Positions 8,505 to 17,986 of a DNA stretch of 50,143 bases are shown piece by piece. The position numbers were made by a program, and so were the translations under genes. The stretch's first letter is position 1; the number at the start of each line of letters is the position of its first letter. The DNA comes from CAZCZR01 sp964503455. GTDB taxonomy: Bacteria > Bacillota > Clostridia > UBA1381. The notes beneath the pieces are model-generated. The model ran no database searches and was not told where the DNA came from. It saw nothing but the letters and a program-made list of their open reading frames with translations. The stretch lies in assembly GCA_964503455.1 (NCBI GenBank), contig CAZCZR010000004.1, forward strand, positions 1-50,143, written 5' to 3'.

Positions 8505-9014
8505 ATGTTTCGTATAGCAAAATTTGAAAAAGTGAGCGAAAAGCAGTTCATTGAGGGCTGCGCGGATGATTTTAAAGGGGACATAAAAAAAGCATACAGG
8601 GACATAAAGCTGCCCGCAAGAGCGACCTCCGGTTCGGCGGGGTATGATATTTACTCACCCTTCGATTTTGAACTGAAACCGGGTGAAACGATAAAGATAC
8701 CCACAGGGATTCGCGCGGTAATGGAGGACGGCTGGGTACTTATGCTGTTCCCAAGAAGCGGCATGGGCTTCAAATACAGGCTGCAGCTCAACAATACTGT
8801 GGGAGTTATAGACAGCGATTACTGTCTTTCGGACAATGAGGGACACATATTTGCAAAGGTAACCAACGATTCAAACGAGGGAAAGACACTTAGCGTTAAA
8901 GCGGGCGGAGCTTTTATACAGGGAATTTTTATGCCGTTCGGCATAACAGCGGACGACAGCGCCGACGGCGTGAGAAACGGCGGTATGGGCAGCACGGACA
9001 AAAAGGGGAACTGA
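8505..9014 (+). CDS. dut: dUTP diphosphatase
   Basis: 169 residues. Hydrolyses dUTP to dUMP, keeping uracil out of DNA and feeding thymidylate synthesis. Trimeric dUTPase motifs are in order: SGSAGYDIYS (I), PRSGMGFKYRLQL (II), NNTVGVIDSDY (III), FIQGIFMPF (IV) and a divergent C-terminal arm RNGGMGSTDK (V). An N-terminal extension of about 35 residues precedes motif I, as in several clostridial forms. ATG at 8505 is chosen for its ribosome site AAGGAGAAGG (8493-8501). Confidence 0.93.
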   Translation: MFRIAKFEKVSEKQFIEGCADDFKGDIKKAYRDIKLPARATSGSAGYDIYSPFDFELKPGETIKIPTGIRAVMEDGWVLMLFPRSGMGFKYRLQLNNTVGVIDSDYCLSDNEGHIFAKVTNDSNEGKTLSVKAGGAFIQGIFMPFGITADDSADGVRNGGMGSTDKKGN

Positions 9015-9016
9015 TA

Positions 9017-9964
9017 ATGTATATTGGAATAGATCTCGGCGGCACGAACATTGCCTGCGGACTGACGGACGGTAACGGTGTTATCATTGAAAAGCAGTCG
9101 CTGCCTACGCTTAAAGAACGCGATTTTTCCGAAATAGTCGATGATATGGCGGCCCTTTGCAAAAGGGTTACAAAAGATGCCGGTTTTTCGCTAAAAGACG
9201 TTAAGGCTGTCGGTATAGGTTCTCCGGGGTCAATTGACAACAAGCGCGGCATTATTCGCTTTTCGCCGAATATCTATTTGGAAAACGCGCCCTTGGCGGA
9301 TATGTTTAAAGAGCGCATAGACAAGCCGGTAAATATAGAAAACGATGCCAATGCTGCGGCTTACGGCGAATACGCTGTCAACGGAAACGGGGCGAAAAGC
9401 TTTGTGTTTATAACCCTCGGCACCGGAGTCGGCGGCGGCATAGTGCTTGACGGAAAGCTTTACAGAGGCTTTAACGGCGCAGGCGCGGAGCTTGGACATA
9501 CGGTAATTGTCAAAGACGGCGAGCCGTGCGGCTGCGGAAGACTGGGATGCTGGGAGGCATACGCTTCGGTGACGGCGCTTATACGTCAGACTGTCAGCGC
9601 CATGGAAAAGCATCCGGAAAGCATTATGCACAGTATTGCGGGAAACGGCATGGTTTCGGGCAAAACGGCTTTTGAAGCGGCACGGAAGGGTGATGCGGCG
9701 GCGAAGCGGGTAGTGCATGATTACTGTGAGTATGTCGGTACGGGACTTGCAAATATACTGAATATTTTTCAGCCGGAGTGTATAGTTATAGGCGGCGGCA
9801 TAAGCAAGGAGGGAGACTGTCTTCTTGCTCCTGTGCGTGAATACGCCTACAAAAACGACTACAACCGTTTCATGAAAAAAACCGAAATAAAAACAGCGTC
9901 GCTTTATAATGACGCGGGGATAATAGGCGCGGCTATGGCCGCGAAAAGCGCTTTGGGGTTATAA
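9017..9964 (+). CDS. glcK: ROK-family glucokinase
   Basis: 315 residues. Phosphorylates glucose with ATP in the cytoplasm. N-terminal phosphate-binding DLGGTNIACG, sugar-binding ENDANAAAYGE, GTGVGGG and the ROK zinc motif CGCGRLGCWE are intact. There is no DNA-binding domain, so it is an enzyme rather than a ROK repressor. Sugar specificity is inferred from similarity to the GlcK group. It starts 2 bases after the dut stop. Confidence 0.88.
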   Translation: MYIGIDLGGTNIACGLTDGNGVIIEKQSLPTLKERDFSEIVDDMAALCKRVTKDAGFSLKDVKAVGIGSPGSIDNKRGIIRFSPNIYLENAPLADMFKERIDKPVNIENDANAAAYGEYAVNGNGAKSFVFITLGTGVGGGIVLDGKLYRGFNGAGAELGHTVIVKDGEPCGCGRLGCWEAYASVTALIRQTVSAMEKHPESIMHSIAGNGMVSGKTAFEAARKGDAAAKRVVHDYCEYVGTGLANILNIFQPECIVIGGGISKEGDCLLAPVREYAYKNDYNRFMKKTEIKTASLYNDAGIIGAAMAAKSALGL

Positions 9965-10019
9965 ATACGGATACCGTCTCATATAATATACTGAAATTAT
10001 TATACGGGGCGGTGTTTTG

Positions 10020-11072
10020 ATGTCTGAAAATTATCTTATTTCGAGCGGGGACGCGGTGTATCACTATTATCATAAAAGCGGCGGCATATACTGCCGCGCC
10101 AAGTATGCCGGAGGCGCCGGCGATGAGGTGTGCGTATATCCGGAAGGATCTGACGGCTTCGCCGTTTACCGCGACGCGGCGGGCAATACTCATATAATAT
10201 GCGCCGATCCTGAACGGGAGATCGTGTATCTGACCTGCCGTTCGGGCGAGTGGAGCAAATATATAATTTCTTCTGCGAGGGAGGAGCTTGCGCCGCTTAA
10301 GTTTATGCTGATGTCCGACGGGACGCGTCTTAATCTGTTCTTCAGCGCGGTGTACAGGAATGAAACTATGCTGATACACTGTATTCTCGGAGCAAACGCC
10401 AAGCCCGAAATCATTGACAGGCTGTATCCGTCCAGAAGAGAGTTTTTTCTGTTTCAAAGACGGGTTTACTATACAAGTTCGGCTGATGTGCTGGGGTACA
10501 AGGATTTTTCCGACGGCAAACCATCGGGCTTTACCGGTATAGCTGACGGCGGATATATGCCGTATGCGGCGGAGTACGGCGACAGCTTTCATATTGTATA
10601 CAAACGCAGGCATCGGATATATTTTGAAAATGAGCCTGTCTTTGAGGATTTTGCCGCGGAGATGCCCGTTATTGCATTCGGCGGCGACAGGCTGATACTT
10701 CAATGGAAAAGCGGGAGCTTCATAAGATACATAACCAGCTTCAACGGCGGAAAGACATGGTCCACGCCTATGCGCTTCGTAAATCCGGGGAAAGCCGCCG
10801 GACTTTACACGGCGCAGGATGGAGATACTCTCCGGCGCTGTTACGGAACATCGTCCGAGGAAGGAGTCACGCTTTTCGGCACACAGGAGCTTTTTCCGAA
10901 GCCGAAGCCTCGTCCCAAATCCGAGCAGCCGACGAATAACGTGACTGCTATGGAGATAAAGAAGCTGAAAATAATGATAGAGCTTGTAAACGGTGAGCTT
11001 TCAGACGTAAAAAAGCGCTTAAAGGCGCTTGAAAGCGCAAAAAAAGAGGACGGCGCGTCAAATGCAGAGTAA
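10020..11072 (+). CDS. Hypothetical protein with Asp-box (BNR) motif and C-terminal coiled coil
   Basis: 350 residues, ATG at 10020. No signal peptide or membrane segment. The body is beta-rich with repeated aromatic-ending strands, suggesting a beta-propeller. One good Asp-box is visible (SFNGGKTW, about residues 242-249), the motif seen in sialidases and many propellers. Residues about 305-345 (MEIKKLKIMIELVNGELS and following) form a coiled coil rich in Lys and Glu. None of the sialidase catalytic residues could be assigned. It follows glcK by 55 bases and precedes the trp promoter. Function unknown; an oligomeric intracellular binding protein is possible. Confidence 0.6.
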   Translation: MSENYLISSGDAVYHYYHKSGGIYCRAKYAGGAGDEVCVYPEGSDGFAVYRDAAGNTHIICADPEREIVYLTCRSGEWSKYIISSAREELAPLKFMLMSDGTRLNLFFSAVYRNETMLIHCILGANAKPEIIDRLYPSRREFFLFQRRVYYTSSADVLGYKDFSDGKPSGFTGIADGGYMPYAAEYGDSFHIVYKRRHRIYFENEPVFEDFAAEMPVIAFGGDRLILQWKSGSFIRYITSFNGGKTWSTPMRFVNPGKAAGLYTAQDGDTLRRCYGTSSEEGVTLFGTQELFPKPKPRPKSEQPTNNVTAMEIKKLKIMIELVNGELSDVKKRLKALESAKKEDGASNAE

Positions 11073-11110
11073 GACTCGGACAACATTTTTGGATTTTTTG
11101 AAAAAAGGTA

Positions 11111-11139
11111 TTGACAAGACGAGAAAAACGCGGTATAAT
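11111..11139 (+). promoter_or_regulatory. trp operon promoter
   Basis: -35 TTGACA (11111-11116), 17-base spacer, -10 TATAAT (11134-11139). Perfect consensus at both boxes. It lies immediately before the T-box leader. Confidence 0.92.
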
Positions 11140-11145
11140 ATCTAA

Positions 11146-11432
11146 TAAATAAACCGTTGAGAAAGAGTAAGTAGGTCTTGTCACTTTTTCATGAGAGAGC
11201 CGCGGACGGTGAGATCGCGGTGAAAAATATAAGGCTGAATGGACTTTCGAGGGCAATCAGAAAAAAAGACGCGTCTTTTGAGTATGTGCGACGTGAGGAT
11301 ATACGTTAGTTATCGGGGATATGTTGGTATCCTGAAAAGGGCACGGAATTTGTCCGTGAAGCAAGGTGGCACCGCGAGTATAATACTCGTCCTTGACAGA
11401 TTTTATTTGTCGGGGACGGGTTTTTTGTTTCC
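11146..11432 (+). promoter_or_regulatory. Tryptophan T-box leader with terminator
   Basis: The conserved T-box AAGGTGGCACCGCGAG (11363-11378) is present. Stem I base pairs GAAAG (11161-11165) with CTTTC (11244-11248). Directly inside sits UGG (11240-11242), the tryptophan specifier codon. The T-box bulge reads UGGC, which matches a tRNA acceptor end with discriminator G, as expected for tRNA-Trp. The terminator is CGTCCTTGACA (11388-11398) paired with TGTCGGGGACG (11408-11418), then six Ts. Uncharged tRNA-Trp would stabilise the antiterminator and turn on trpEGDCFBA. Confidence 0.95.
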
Positions 11433-11454
11433 CGGCGGGAAAGGAGTCATAATC

Positions 11455-12924
11455 ATGTTCAAACCTTCATTGGAGGAGGCGAAGGCTTTCGCTCGGGAAG
11501 GCTATCGCGCAATACCTGTGAGCTGTGAGATCTACTCCGATTTCACCACGCCTATCGAGGTGTTGAAAAAGCTCAAATATGTGAGCCGTCACTGCTATCT
11601 GCTGGAATCGGCGCAGCAGGATCAGAAATGGGGAAGATACACATTCCTCGGCTATTCGCCCAAGTCTGAAATTAACTGCACCGACGGACGTCTTACCATT
11701 AAGTCCGGAAGCACCGTCGAAATAATGTCGGACGATCCGGCGGAGGAGATAAGAAAGATAATAGCCGAGAACAGAAGTCCTCGTCTTGATTATCTTCCGA
11801 GCTTCACGGGCGGACTTGTGGGATATTTTTCCTACGATTACATAAAGTACGCCGAAAAAGGACTTAATCTTGACGCTGAGGACGAGGAAGGCTTCAAGGA
11901 TCTGGATCTGATGCTTTTTGACAAGGTAATAGCATTTGATTATTACAGGCAAAAGATCATCCTTATTGTAAACATAAGAGCCGAGGATACGGAGTGCGAA
12001 TATCACCGCGCGGAGGCGGAGCTTGAGTCGATGAAGAGGCTGATCAAAGACGGCGGCTCTGTAACGGAAACCTCCGGCAGGATGACGTCCGATATAAGAT
12101 ACCTGTTCGGAAAGGATGAGTACTGCGGGATCGTAAACAGGGCAAAGGAGTATATCACCGACGGCGATATTTTTCAGGTGGTGCTTTCAAACCGCGCCGA
12201 GGCTGATTTCGAGGGCAGCCTGCTTGATACTTATCGCGTGTTGAGGACAACAAACCCGTCGCCGTATATGTTTTATTTTTCAAGCGATGACTTGGAAATT
12301 GCCGGCGCGTCGCCCGAAACGCTCGTAAAGCTTGAAAACGGTATACTGCATACGTTTCCTCTTGCCGGCACAAGACCCAGAGGCAGAACGGACGAGGAGG
12401 ATAAGCGCCTTGAAAAGGAGCTTCTGTCGGACGAGAAGGAATGTGCGGAGCATAATATGCTGGTGGATCTGGGCAGGAACGATATAGGAAAGGTCAGCGA
12501 GTTCGGAAGCGTAACCGTAGAAAAATATATGGAAATCGAAAGATTTTCCCATGTAATGCATATAGGCTCGACCGTAAAAGGAAAGATAAGGGACGGCTGT
12601 GACGCGCTTGACGCTATAGGCTCGGTGCTTCCGGCGGGAACGCTTTCCGGAGCGCCTAAGATACGCGCCTGCGAGATAATTAACGAGCTTGAAAACAATA
12701 AAAGAGGAATCTACGGCGGCGCCATAGGCTATATAGATTTTACGGGCAATATGGATACCTGCATCGCAATAAGGATAGCGTACAAGAAAAACGGCAAAGT
12801 GTTCATACGCTCCGGAGCCGGTATAGTCGCTGACAGTGTGCCGGAATCGGAATACAACGAGTGCATAAACAAGGCAAAAGCAGTCGTTTCGGCACTCGGC
12901 ATCGCGCGGGAGGGACTGGAATGA
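11455..12924 (+). CDS. trpE: Anthranilate synthase component I
   Basis: 489 residues. Converts chorismate plus ammonia (from TrpG) to anthranilate. C-terminal chorismate-binding domain with FPLAGTRPRG, DLGRNDIGKV, HVMHIGSTVKG and PAGTLSGAPKIRA is intact. The N-terminal domain carries LLES (positions about 54-57), part of the tryptophan feedback-binding site. ATG at 11455 follows AAAGGAG just after the T-box terminator; the longer open frame runs through the leader and is not translated. Confidence 0.96.
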   Translation: MFKPSLEEAKAFAREGYRAIPVSCEIYSDFTTPIEVLKKLKYVSRHCYLLESAQQDQKWGRYTFLGYSPKSEINCTDGRLTIKSGSTVEIMSDDPAEEIRKIIAENRSPRLDYLPSFTGGLVGYFSYDYIKYAEKGLNLDAEDEEGFKDLDLMLFDKVIAFDYYRQKIILIVNIRAEDTECEYHRAEAELESMKRLIKDGGSVTETSGRMTSDIRYLFGKDEYCGIVNRAKEYITDGDIFQVVLSNRAEADFEGSLLDTYRVLRTTNPSPYMFYFSSDDLEIAGASPETLVKLENGILHTFPLAGTRPRGRTDEEDKRLEKELLSDEKECAEHNMLVDLGRNDIGKVSEFGSVTVEKYMEIERFSHVMHIGSTVKGKIRDGCDALDAIGSVLPAGTLSGAPKIRACEIINELENNKRGIYGGAIGYIDFTGNMDTCIAIRIAYKKNGKVFIRSGAGIVADSVPESEYNECINKAKAVVSALGIAREGLE

Positions 12925-13496
12925 TACTTTTAATAGATAATTATGACAGCTTTTCATATAATCTGTATCAGATGTTTGGGATAGTCTGCCCGAATATAAA
13001 GGTGGTAAGAAATGACAAGATAAGCGTTGAGGATATACGCGCTCTTGATCCGTCGCATATAATACTGTCGCCGGGGCCGGGTTATCCGAAGGATGCCGGC
13101 ATATGCACAGAAGCGGTGAGAAAGCTTGGGGACAAGTATCCTATACTTGGAGTGTGTCTGGGTCATCAGGCGATATGCGAGGCGTTCGGCGCGAAGATAA
13201 GCCATGCGAAAAAGCTTATGCACGGAAAGTCGTCCGTTGCCGCCGTTGACAATAAAAGCAGACTGTTCGATGGGATGAATGAAAAGATACAGGTGGCGAG
13301 GTATCATTCGCTTGCCGCCGAAAACGATACGATGCCGGAATGTCTTAAAGTCACAGCGAGTACGGATGACGGCGAGATCATGGCGGTTGAACACAGGAAA
13401 TACCCGATATACGGGGTGCAGTTCCACCCGGAGTCCATACTGACGCCGGACGGGCAGAAAATAGCGGAAAATTTTTTAAATATAAAAAGAGCATAG
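12921..13496 (+). CDS. trpG: Anthranilate synthase glutaminase component
   Basis: 191 residues. Class I glutamine amidotransferase that hands ammonia to TrpE. SPGPGYPKDAG, nucleophile motif GVCLGHQAI and the histidine motif QFHPES make a complete triad. ATGA overlap with trpE points to translational coupling. It is not fused to trpD, unlike in some bacteria. Confidence 0.96.
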   Translation: MILLIDNYDSFSYNLYQMFGIVCPNIKVVRNDKISVEDIRALDPSHIILSPGPGYPKDAGICTEAVRKLGDKYPILGVCLGHQAICEAFGAKISHAKKLMHGKSSVAAVDNKSRLFDGMNEKIQVARYHSLAAENDTMPECLKVTASTDDGEIMAVEHRKYPIYGVQFHPESILTPDGQKIAENFLNIKRA

Positions 13497-13509
13497 AGGA
13501 GGAAGAAAA

Positions 13510-14529
13510 ATGATAAAGCAGGCAATAGAGAAAATAGTGGACAAGCAGGATCTTACATATGATGAGGCGTATACCGTAATGAACGAGATCATGGACGGCA
13601 AAACGACGCAGACGCAGAACGCGGCTTTTCTGGCGGCGCTTTCAACAAAAAGCACAAGAGCTGAAACAATAGCCGAAATATCCGGCTGTGCCGAGGCAAT
13701 GCGCGAACACGCCACGCCGCTGCCTCACACCTCGGAGGTGTTTGAGATAGTAGGCACCGGCGGAGATAAAGCTAACAGCTTTAATATCTCGACCACAGCC
13801 GCATTTGTTCTTGCGGCGGGAGGGGTAAAGGTGGCTAAGCACGGAAACCGCGCCGCGTCATCGAAATGCGGCACAGCCGACTGTCTTGAAGCTCTCGGCA
13901 TAAACATCAATCTGGAACCTGAAAAGTGCGCAGAGCTTATAGACAAATACGGTTTTTGCTTTATTTTCGCTCAGAAATATCATACTTCAATGAAATATGT
14001 GGGCGCTATCAGAAAGGAACTCGGCATAAGAACGGTGTTCAATATACTTGGACCTCTTACCAATCCGGCGAAGCCTTCCATGCAGCTTATGGGCGTGTAT
14101 GACGAGCTGCTTGTAAAGCCGTTGGCGGAAGTGCTTATTACCTTGGGCGTAAAGCGCGGCATGGTGGTTTACGGCATGGATAAGCTTGATGAAATATCGC
14201 TGAGCGCTCCCACAAGCGTGTGCGAGATAAATAACGGAAAGCTAAGCTCATACATCATCACGCCGGAAGAATTTGGTTTTGAAAGATGCAATAAGTCAGA
14301 CCTTCTGGGCGGCACGCCAAGCGAGAACGCGGATATAGTGCGTTCGGTGCTTTCGGGCGAAAAGGGCCACAAAAGGAATATTACGCTTATGAATGCCGGC
14401 GCGGGATTTTATATAGCGGGCAAGGCGGCATCCATGAAAGAGGGAATAAGCCTTGCGGCGCAGATCATAGACAGCGGCAAAGCCATGGAAAAGCTCGAAG
14501 AAATCAAGAAAGCGACCAACGAGATATGA
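13510..14529 (+). CDS. trpD: Anthranilate phosphoribosyltransferase
   Basis: 339 residues, normal length. Transfers phosphoribose from PRPP to anthranilate. GTGGDKANSFNIST (PRPP-binding glycine loop), KHGNRAASSKCG and the hinge region LGPLTNPAKP are conserved. Ribosome site GAGGAGGAAG precedes the ATG, 13 bases after trpG. Confidence 0.96.
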   Translation: MIKQAIEKIVDKQDLTYDEAYTVMNEIMDGKTTQTQNAAFLAALSTKSTRAETIAEISGCAEAMREHATPLPHTSEVFEIVGTGGDKANSFNISTTAAFVLAAGGVKVAKHGNRAASSKCGTADCLEALGININLEPEKCAELIDKYGFCFIFAQKYHTSMKYVGAIRKELGIRTVFNILGPLTNPAKPSMQLMGVYDELLVKPLAEVLITLGVKRGMVVYGMDKLDEISLSAPTSVCEINNGKLSSYIITPEEFGFERCNKSDLLGGTPSENADIVRSVLSGEKGHKRNITLMNAGAGFYIAGKAASMKEGISLAAQIIDSGKAMEKLEEIKKATNEI

Positions 14530-15317
14530 GTACCATACTGAACACCATAGCGGATCACGCGAAAACCAGAGTGTCGGCGGCAAAGCGCATTGTACCGGCG
14601 GAGGAAATGAAAGAACGCGCGCTGTCGGCACGGGCGGGGGATTTCCGTTTTAAGGAGAGCCTTTTAAAAGAAGAGCTTTCATTTATATGCGAGATAAAAA
14701 AAGCCTCACCCTCAAAGGGAGTGATCGATCCGGATTTTGACTACAAGGCTATAGCGCGCGAATATACAGAAGCCGGAGCGGACTGTATCTCGTGTCTGAC
14801 AGAACCGAAATGGTTCCTCGGCTCTGACGATATATTCAAAGATGTCCGCGCCATAGCGTCCGCGCCTATGCTCAGAAAGGATTTCACCATCGACGAGTAT
14901 CAGATATACGAGGCAAAATGTATGGGAGCGGACTGCGTACTGCTTATATGCGCTTTGCTTGATACGCCGGTGATAGAAAAATATCTCGGTATCTGCAATG
15001 AGCTTGGAATGGACGCGCTTGTGGAAACGCACACAGCCGAGGAAATCGAATCCGCCGTTTCGGCCGGAGCCGCTATAATAGGCGTGAACAGCAGGAATTT
15101 GAAGAATTTCTGTGTAGATCTTGACGTTGTGAAGCGTCTGAGGGACGCGGTGCCGCCCGACAGGATATTTGTCGCGGAATCCGGCATACAGAGCGCGGAG
15201 GACGTGAGCGCTTTTTCAAGGCTCGGCGCCAATGCGGTTTTGATAGGCGAGATGTTTATGCGGAGCAAAAGCAAGCCGGAGCTGCTCAGAAGTCTGAGAA
15301 GGGCGGCGTCGGTATGA
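14526..15317 (+). CDS. trpC: Indole-3-glycerol phosphate synthase
   Basis: 263 residues. Closes the indole ring from carboxyphenylaminodeoxyribulose phosphate. TIM barrel with EIKKASPSKG (catalytic Lys), LTEPKWFLGS, LRKDF, VETHTAEE, GVNSRNL and VAESGIQS. Starts inside the trpD stop (ATGA). TrpC and TrpF are separate genes here. Confidence 0.96.
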   Translation: MSTILNTIADHAKTRVSAAKRIVPAEEMKERALSARAGDFRFKESLLKEELSFICEIKKASPSKGVIDPDFDYKAIAREYTEAGADCISCLTEPKWFLGSDDIFKDVRAIASAPMLRKDFTIDEYQIYEAKCMGADCVLLICALLDTPVIEKYLGICNELGMDALVETHTAEEIESAVSAGAAIIGVNSRNLKNFCVDLDVVKRLRDAVPPDRIFVAESGIQSAEDVSAFSRLGANAVLIGEMFMRSKSKPELLRSLRRAASV

Positions 15318-15919
15318 AAATAAAGATATGCGGACTTTTCAGGGAGTGCGATGCGGACTATGTGAACGAGTCAAAGCCCGATTATGTTGGGTTTGTGTTC
15401 TGGAGCGGCAGCAAAAGATTTGTAACGGATGATTTTGCCGCAAAGCTTCGCGGGCGTATCGACAGGAATATCAAAACGGTCGGAGTGTTTGTTGATGATA
15501 AGGCGGAGCATACGGCGGCTCTTTATAACGACGGCGTTATTGATGTGATACAGCTGCACGGGCATGAGAGCGATGCGTATATAAACGAGCTTAGACATCT
15601 TGCTTCGGGCGCCGAGATATGGAAAGCGTTTAAAATACGCTCGGCTAAAGATATTGAAGCAGCCGAAAAAAGCAGCGCCGACAGAGTGCTGCTCGACAAC
15701 GGCTACGGAACCGGCAGGTGCTTTGACTGGTCGCTCGCAGGCGGGATAAAGTCAGAGTTTATCCTTGCGGGAGGCATTACGCCAAACAATATTGCAAATG
15801 CCTGCGAAATGTTTTCCCCGTGGGGGATAGATGTAAGCTCCGGAGCCGAAACAGACGGAGTAAAGGATAAAGAAAAAATAGCCGCCATTATAAAAGCGGC
15901 AAGGGCATACACAAAATAG
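15314..15919 (+). CDS. trpF: Phosphoribosylanthranilate isomerase
   Basis: 201 residues. Amadori rearrangement of phosphoribosylanthranilate. N-terminal KICGL with the catalytic Cys, GFVFWSGSKRFV, QLHGHES, LLDNGYGTG (catalytic Asp) and LAGGITPNN are conserved. ATGA overlap with trpC. Confidence 0.95.
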   Translation: MKIKICGLFRECDADYVNESKPDYVGFVFWSGSKRFVTDDFAAKLRGRIDRNIKTVGVFVDDKAEHTAALYNDGVIDVIQLHGHESDAYINELRHLASGAEIWKAFKIRSAKDIEAAEKSSADRVLLDNGYGTGRCFDWSLAGGIKSEFILAGGITPNNIANACEMFSPWGIDVSSGAETDGVKDKEKIAAIIKAARAYTK

Positions 15920-15950
15920 GACCGTTGCAAAACGGCATGGAGGATCAGAA

Positions 15951-17135
15951 ATGTCTAAAGGAAGATTTGGGATTCACGGCGGGCAGTACATACCCGAAAC
16001 GCTGATGAATGCGGTAAATGAGCTTGAAGCGGAGTACAACCGCTACAAAAACGACCCTGAATTTAACAGGGAGCTTACCAAGCTGCTCGACGAATACGCC
16101 GGCAGACCGTCGGGGCTTTATTATGCCGAGAAAATGACTAAGGATCTCGGCGGGGCGAAAATATATTTAAAAAGAGAGGACCTTAATCACACAGGCTCTC
16201 ACAAGATAAACAATGTGTTGGGTCAGGCGCTTTTAGCCAAGAAAATGGGAAAAACGCGTCTTATCGCGGAAACGGGAGCGGGTCAGCACGGCGTGGCAAC
16301 GGCTACGGCGGCTGCGCTTATGGGCATGGAATGTGTTATATTTATGGGTAAAGAGGACACGATACGTCAGGCGCTTAATGTATACCGTATGCGTCTGCTC
16401 GGCGCGGAGGTGATTCCCGTAACATCAGGCACAGCTACGTTAAAGGACGCCGTGTCCGAAGCTATGCGCGAGTGGACAACCCGCATAGACGACACGCACT
16501 ACTGTCTTGGTTCGGTCATGGGGCCGCATCCCTTCCCGACGATCGTAAGGGATTTCCAGTCGGTCATATCGCGTGAGTCAAAAGCACAGATAATGGAAAA
16601 AGAAGGCAGACTGCCGGATGCGGTGCTTGCCTGTGTCGGCGGCGGCTCCAACGCTATAGGAAGCTTTTACCATTTTATAAATGACAAATCCGTGCGCCTT
16701 ATAGGCTGCGAGGCGGCGGGAAGAGGTATTGACACCTTCGAAACGGCGGCAACGCTCAACACCGGAAAGCTCGGCATATTCCACGGCATGAAGTCGTACT
16801 TCTGTCAGGACGAGTACGGTCAGATCGCTCCGGTGTACTCTATTTCGGCGGGGCTTGATTATCCCGGCGTCGGGCCGGAACACGCCGATCTTTACGATAC
16901 CGGCAGAGCGGAGTATGTCGCAATTACCGATGATGAGGCGGTAGACGCTTTCGAGTACCTGTCGAGGACGGAGGGCATAATACCCGCCATAGAAAGCGCC
17001 CACGCAATAGCTTACGCCATAAAGCTCGCCCCGCAAATGGACAAAGACAAGATAATGATTATCACGGTATCGGGCAGAGGCGACAAGGACTGCGCAGCCA
17101 TAGCGCGTTACAGAGGGGAGAATATCTATGAGTAA
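15951..17135 (+). CDS. trpB: Tryptophan synthase beta chain
   Basis: 394 residues. PLP-dependent joining of indole and serine. REDLNHTGSHKINN holds the PLP lysine; ETGAGQHG, the phosphate-binding GGGSNAIG and the C-terminal SGRGDKD are all intact. This is the common TrpB1 type that pairs with TrpA. Ribosome site ATGGAGGATC. Confidence 0.97.
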   Translation: MSKGRFGIHGGQYIPETLMNAVNELEAEYNRYKNDPEFNRELTKLLDEYAGRPSGLYYAEKMTKDLGGAKIYLKREDLNHTGSHKINNVLGQALLAKKMGKTRLIAETGAGQHGVATATAAALMGMECVIFMGKEDTIRQALNVYRMRLLGAEVIPVTSGTATLKDAVSEAMREWTTRIDDTHYCLGSVMGPHPFPTIVRDFQSVISRESKAQIMEKEGRLPDAVLACVGGGSNAIGSFYHFINDKSVRLIGCEAAGRGIDTFETAATLNTGKLGIFHGMKSYFCQDEYGQIAPVYSISAGLDYPGVGPEHADLYDTGRAEYVAITDDEAVDAFEYLSRTEGIIPAIESAHAIAYAIKLAPQMDKDKIMIITVSGRGDKDCAAIARYRGENIYE

Positions 17136-17898
17136 TATAAGATCTGCATTTGAGAATAAAAAGGCGTTCATAGCGTTTTTAACCTGCGGAGATCCTGACC
17201 TTGAAACGACGGAAAAGGTGATCGAAGCCATGACAAAAAACGGCGTTGACTTAATAGAGCTTGGCATACCGTTTTCCGACCCCACGGCGGAGGGGCCTGT
17301 GATACAGGCGGCGAATATCCGCGCTCTCGCGCAGGGGGTAACCACGGATAAAATATTCGATATGGTATCGCACGTGCGTAAAAAAACTAACATACCTATG
17401 GTGTTTATGACGTATGCCAATGTTGTCTTTTCCTACGGAACGGAAAGGTTTGTAAAAAGGGCAGCCGATATAGGCATGGACGGGATTATCCTGCCTGACG
17501 TTCCCTATGAGGAAAAAGAGGAGTTCGCGTCGGTCTGCCGCGCGTATGGATTGGATTTTATATCGCTTATCGCCCCGACATCGCGTGACAGAATATCCAT
17601 GATCGCAAAGGAGGCCGAAGGCTTTGTTTACTGCGTGTCATCTTTGGGCGTTACAGGCGCAAGAAGCAGCATTACAAGCGATATAGGCTCCATGGTTTCG
17701 GCGGTACACGCAAACACGGATATTCCCGCGGCTGTAGGGTTCGGCATATCGGGGCCTGAGCAGGCTGCGCAGATAGCGGCTGAGTCTGACGGAATTATAA
17801 TAGGCTCGGCTATAGTTAAGATAATAGCGGAACACGGCAGAGACTGTGTTCCTTACGTGGAAGATTTTGTGCGCGGCATCTCGGCTGCAATAAGATAA
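17128..17898 (+). CDS. trpA: Tryptophan synthase alpha chain
   Basis: 256 residues. Cleaves indole-glycerol phosphate and channels indole to TrpB. Catalytic Glu in LIELGIPFSDPTAEGP, catalytic Asp in ILPDVPYEE and the phosphate loop GFGISGPEQ are present. It overlaps the trpB end by 8 bases. Last gene of the T-box-controlled operon. Confidence 0.97.
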   Translation: MSNIRSAFENKKAFIAFLTCGDPDLETTEKVIEAMTKNGVDLIELGIPFSDPTAEGPVIQAANIRALAQGVTTDKIFDMVSHVRKKTNIPMVFMTYANVVFSYGTERFVKRAADIGMDGIILPDVPYEEKEEFASVCRAYGLDFISLIAPTSRDRISMIAKEAEGFVYCVSSLGVTGARSSITSDIGSMVSAVHANTDIPAAVGFGISGPEQAAQIAAESDGIIIGSAIVKIIAEHGRDCVPYVEDFVRGISAAIR

Positions 17899-17923
17899 GC
17901 AGAGCCTGTCCGCGTACGGCAGG

Positions 17924-17967
17924 AAAACGGCTTCGCCCGAAGAGGACCTTTCGGGCGCGGTCGTTTT
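17924..17967 (+). terminator. Probable terminator or attenuating hairpin after trpA
   Basis: Outer arms AAAACG (17924-17929) and CGTTTT (17962-17967); inner stem GCCCGAA (17935-17941) with TTCGGGC (17950-17956). The T-run is short, so it may be leaky and allow read-through into the hydrolase gene. Confidence 0.55.
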
Positions 17968-17986
17968 GCATTTAAGGAGGAATTTT

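Noticed and set aside
9933..10703. 256-codon minus-strand frame
   Set aside because: Antisense to the Asp-box protein gene, no ribosome site, no recognisable family.
16578..17420. 280-codon minus-strand frame
   Set aside because: Antisense to trpB and trpA, which are certain.
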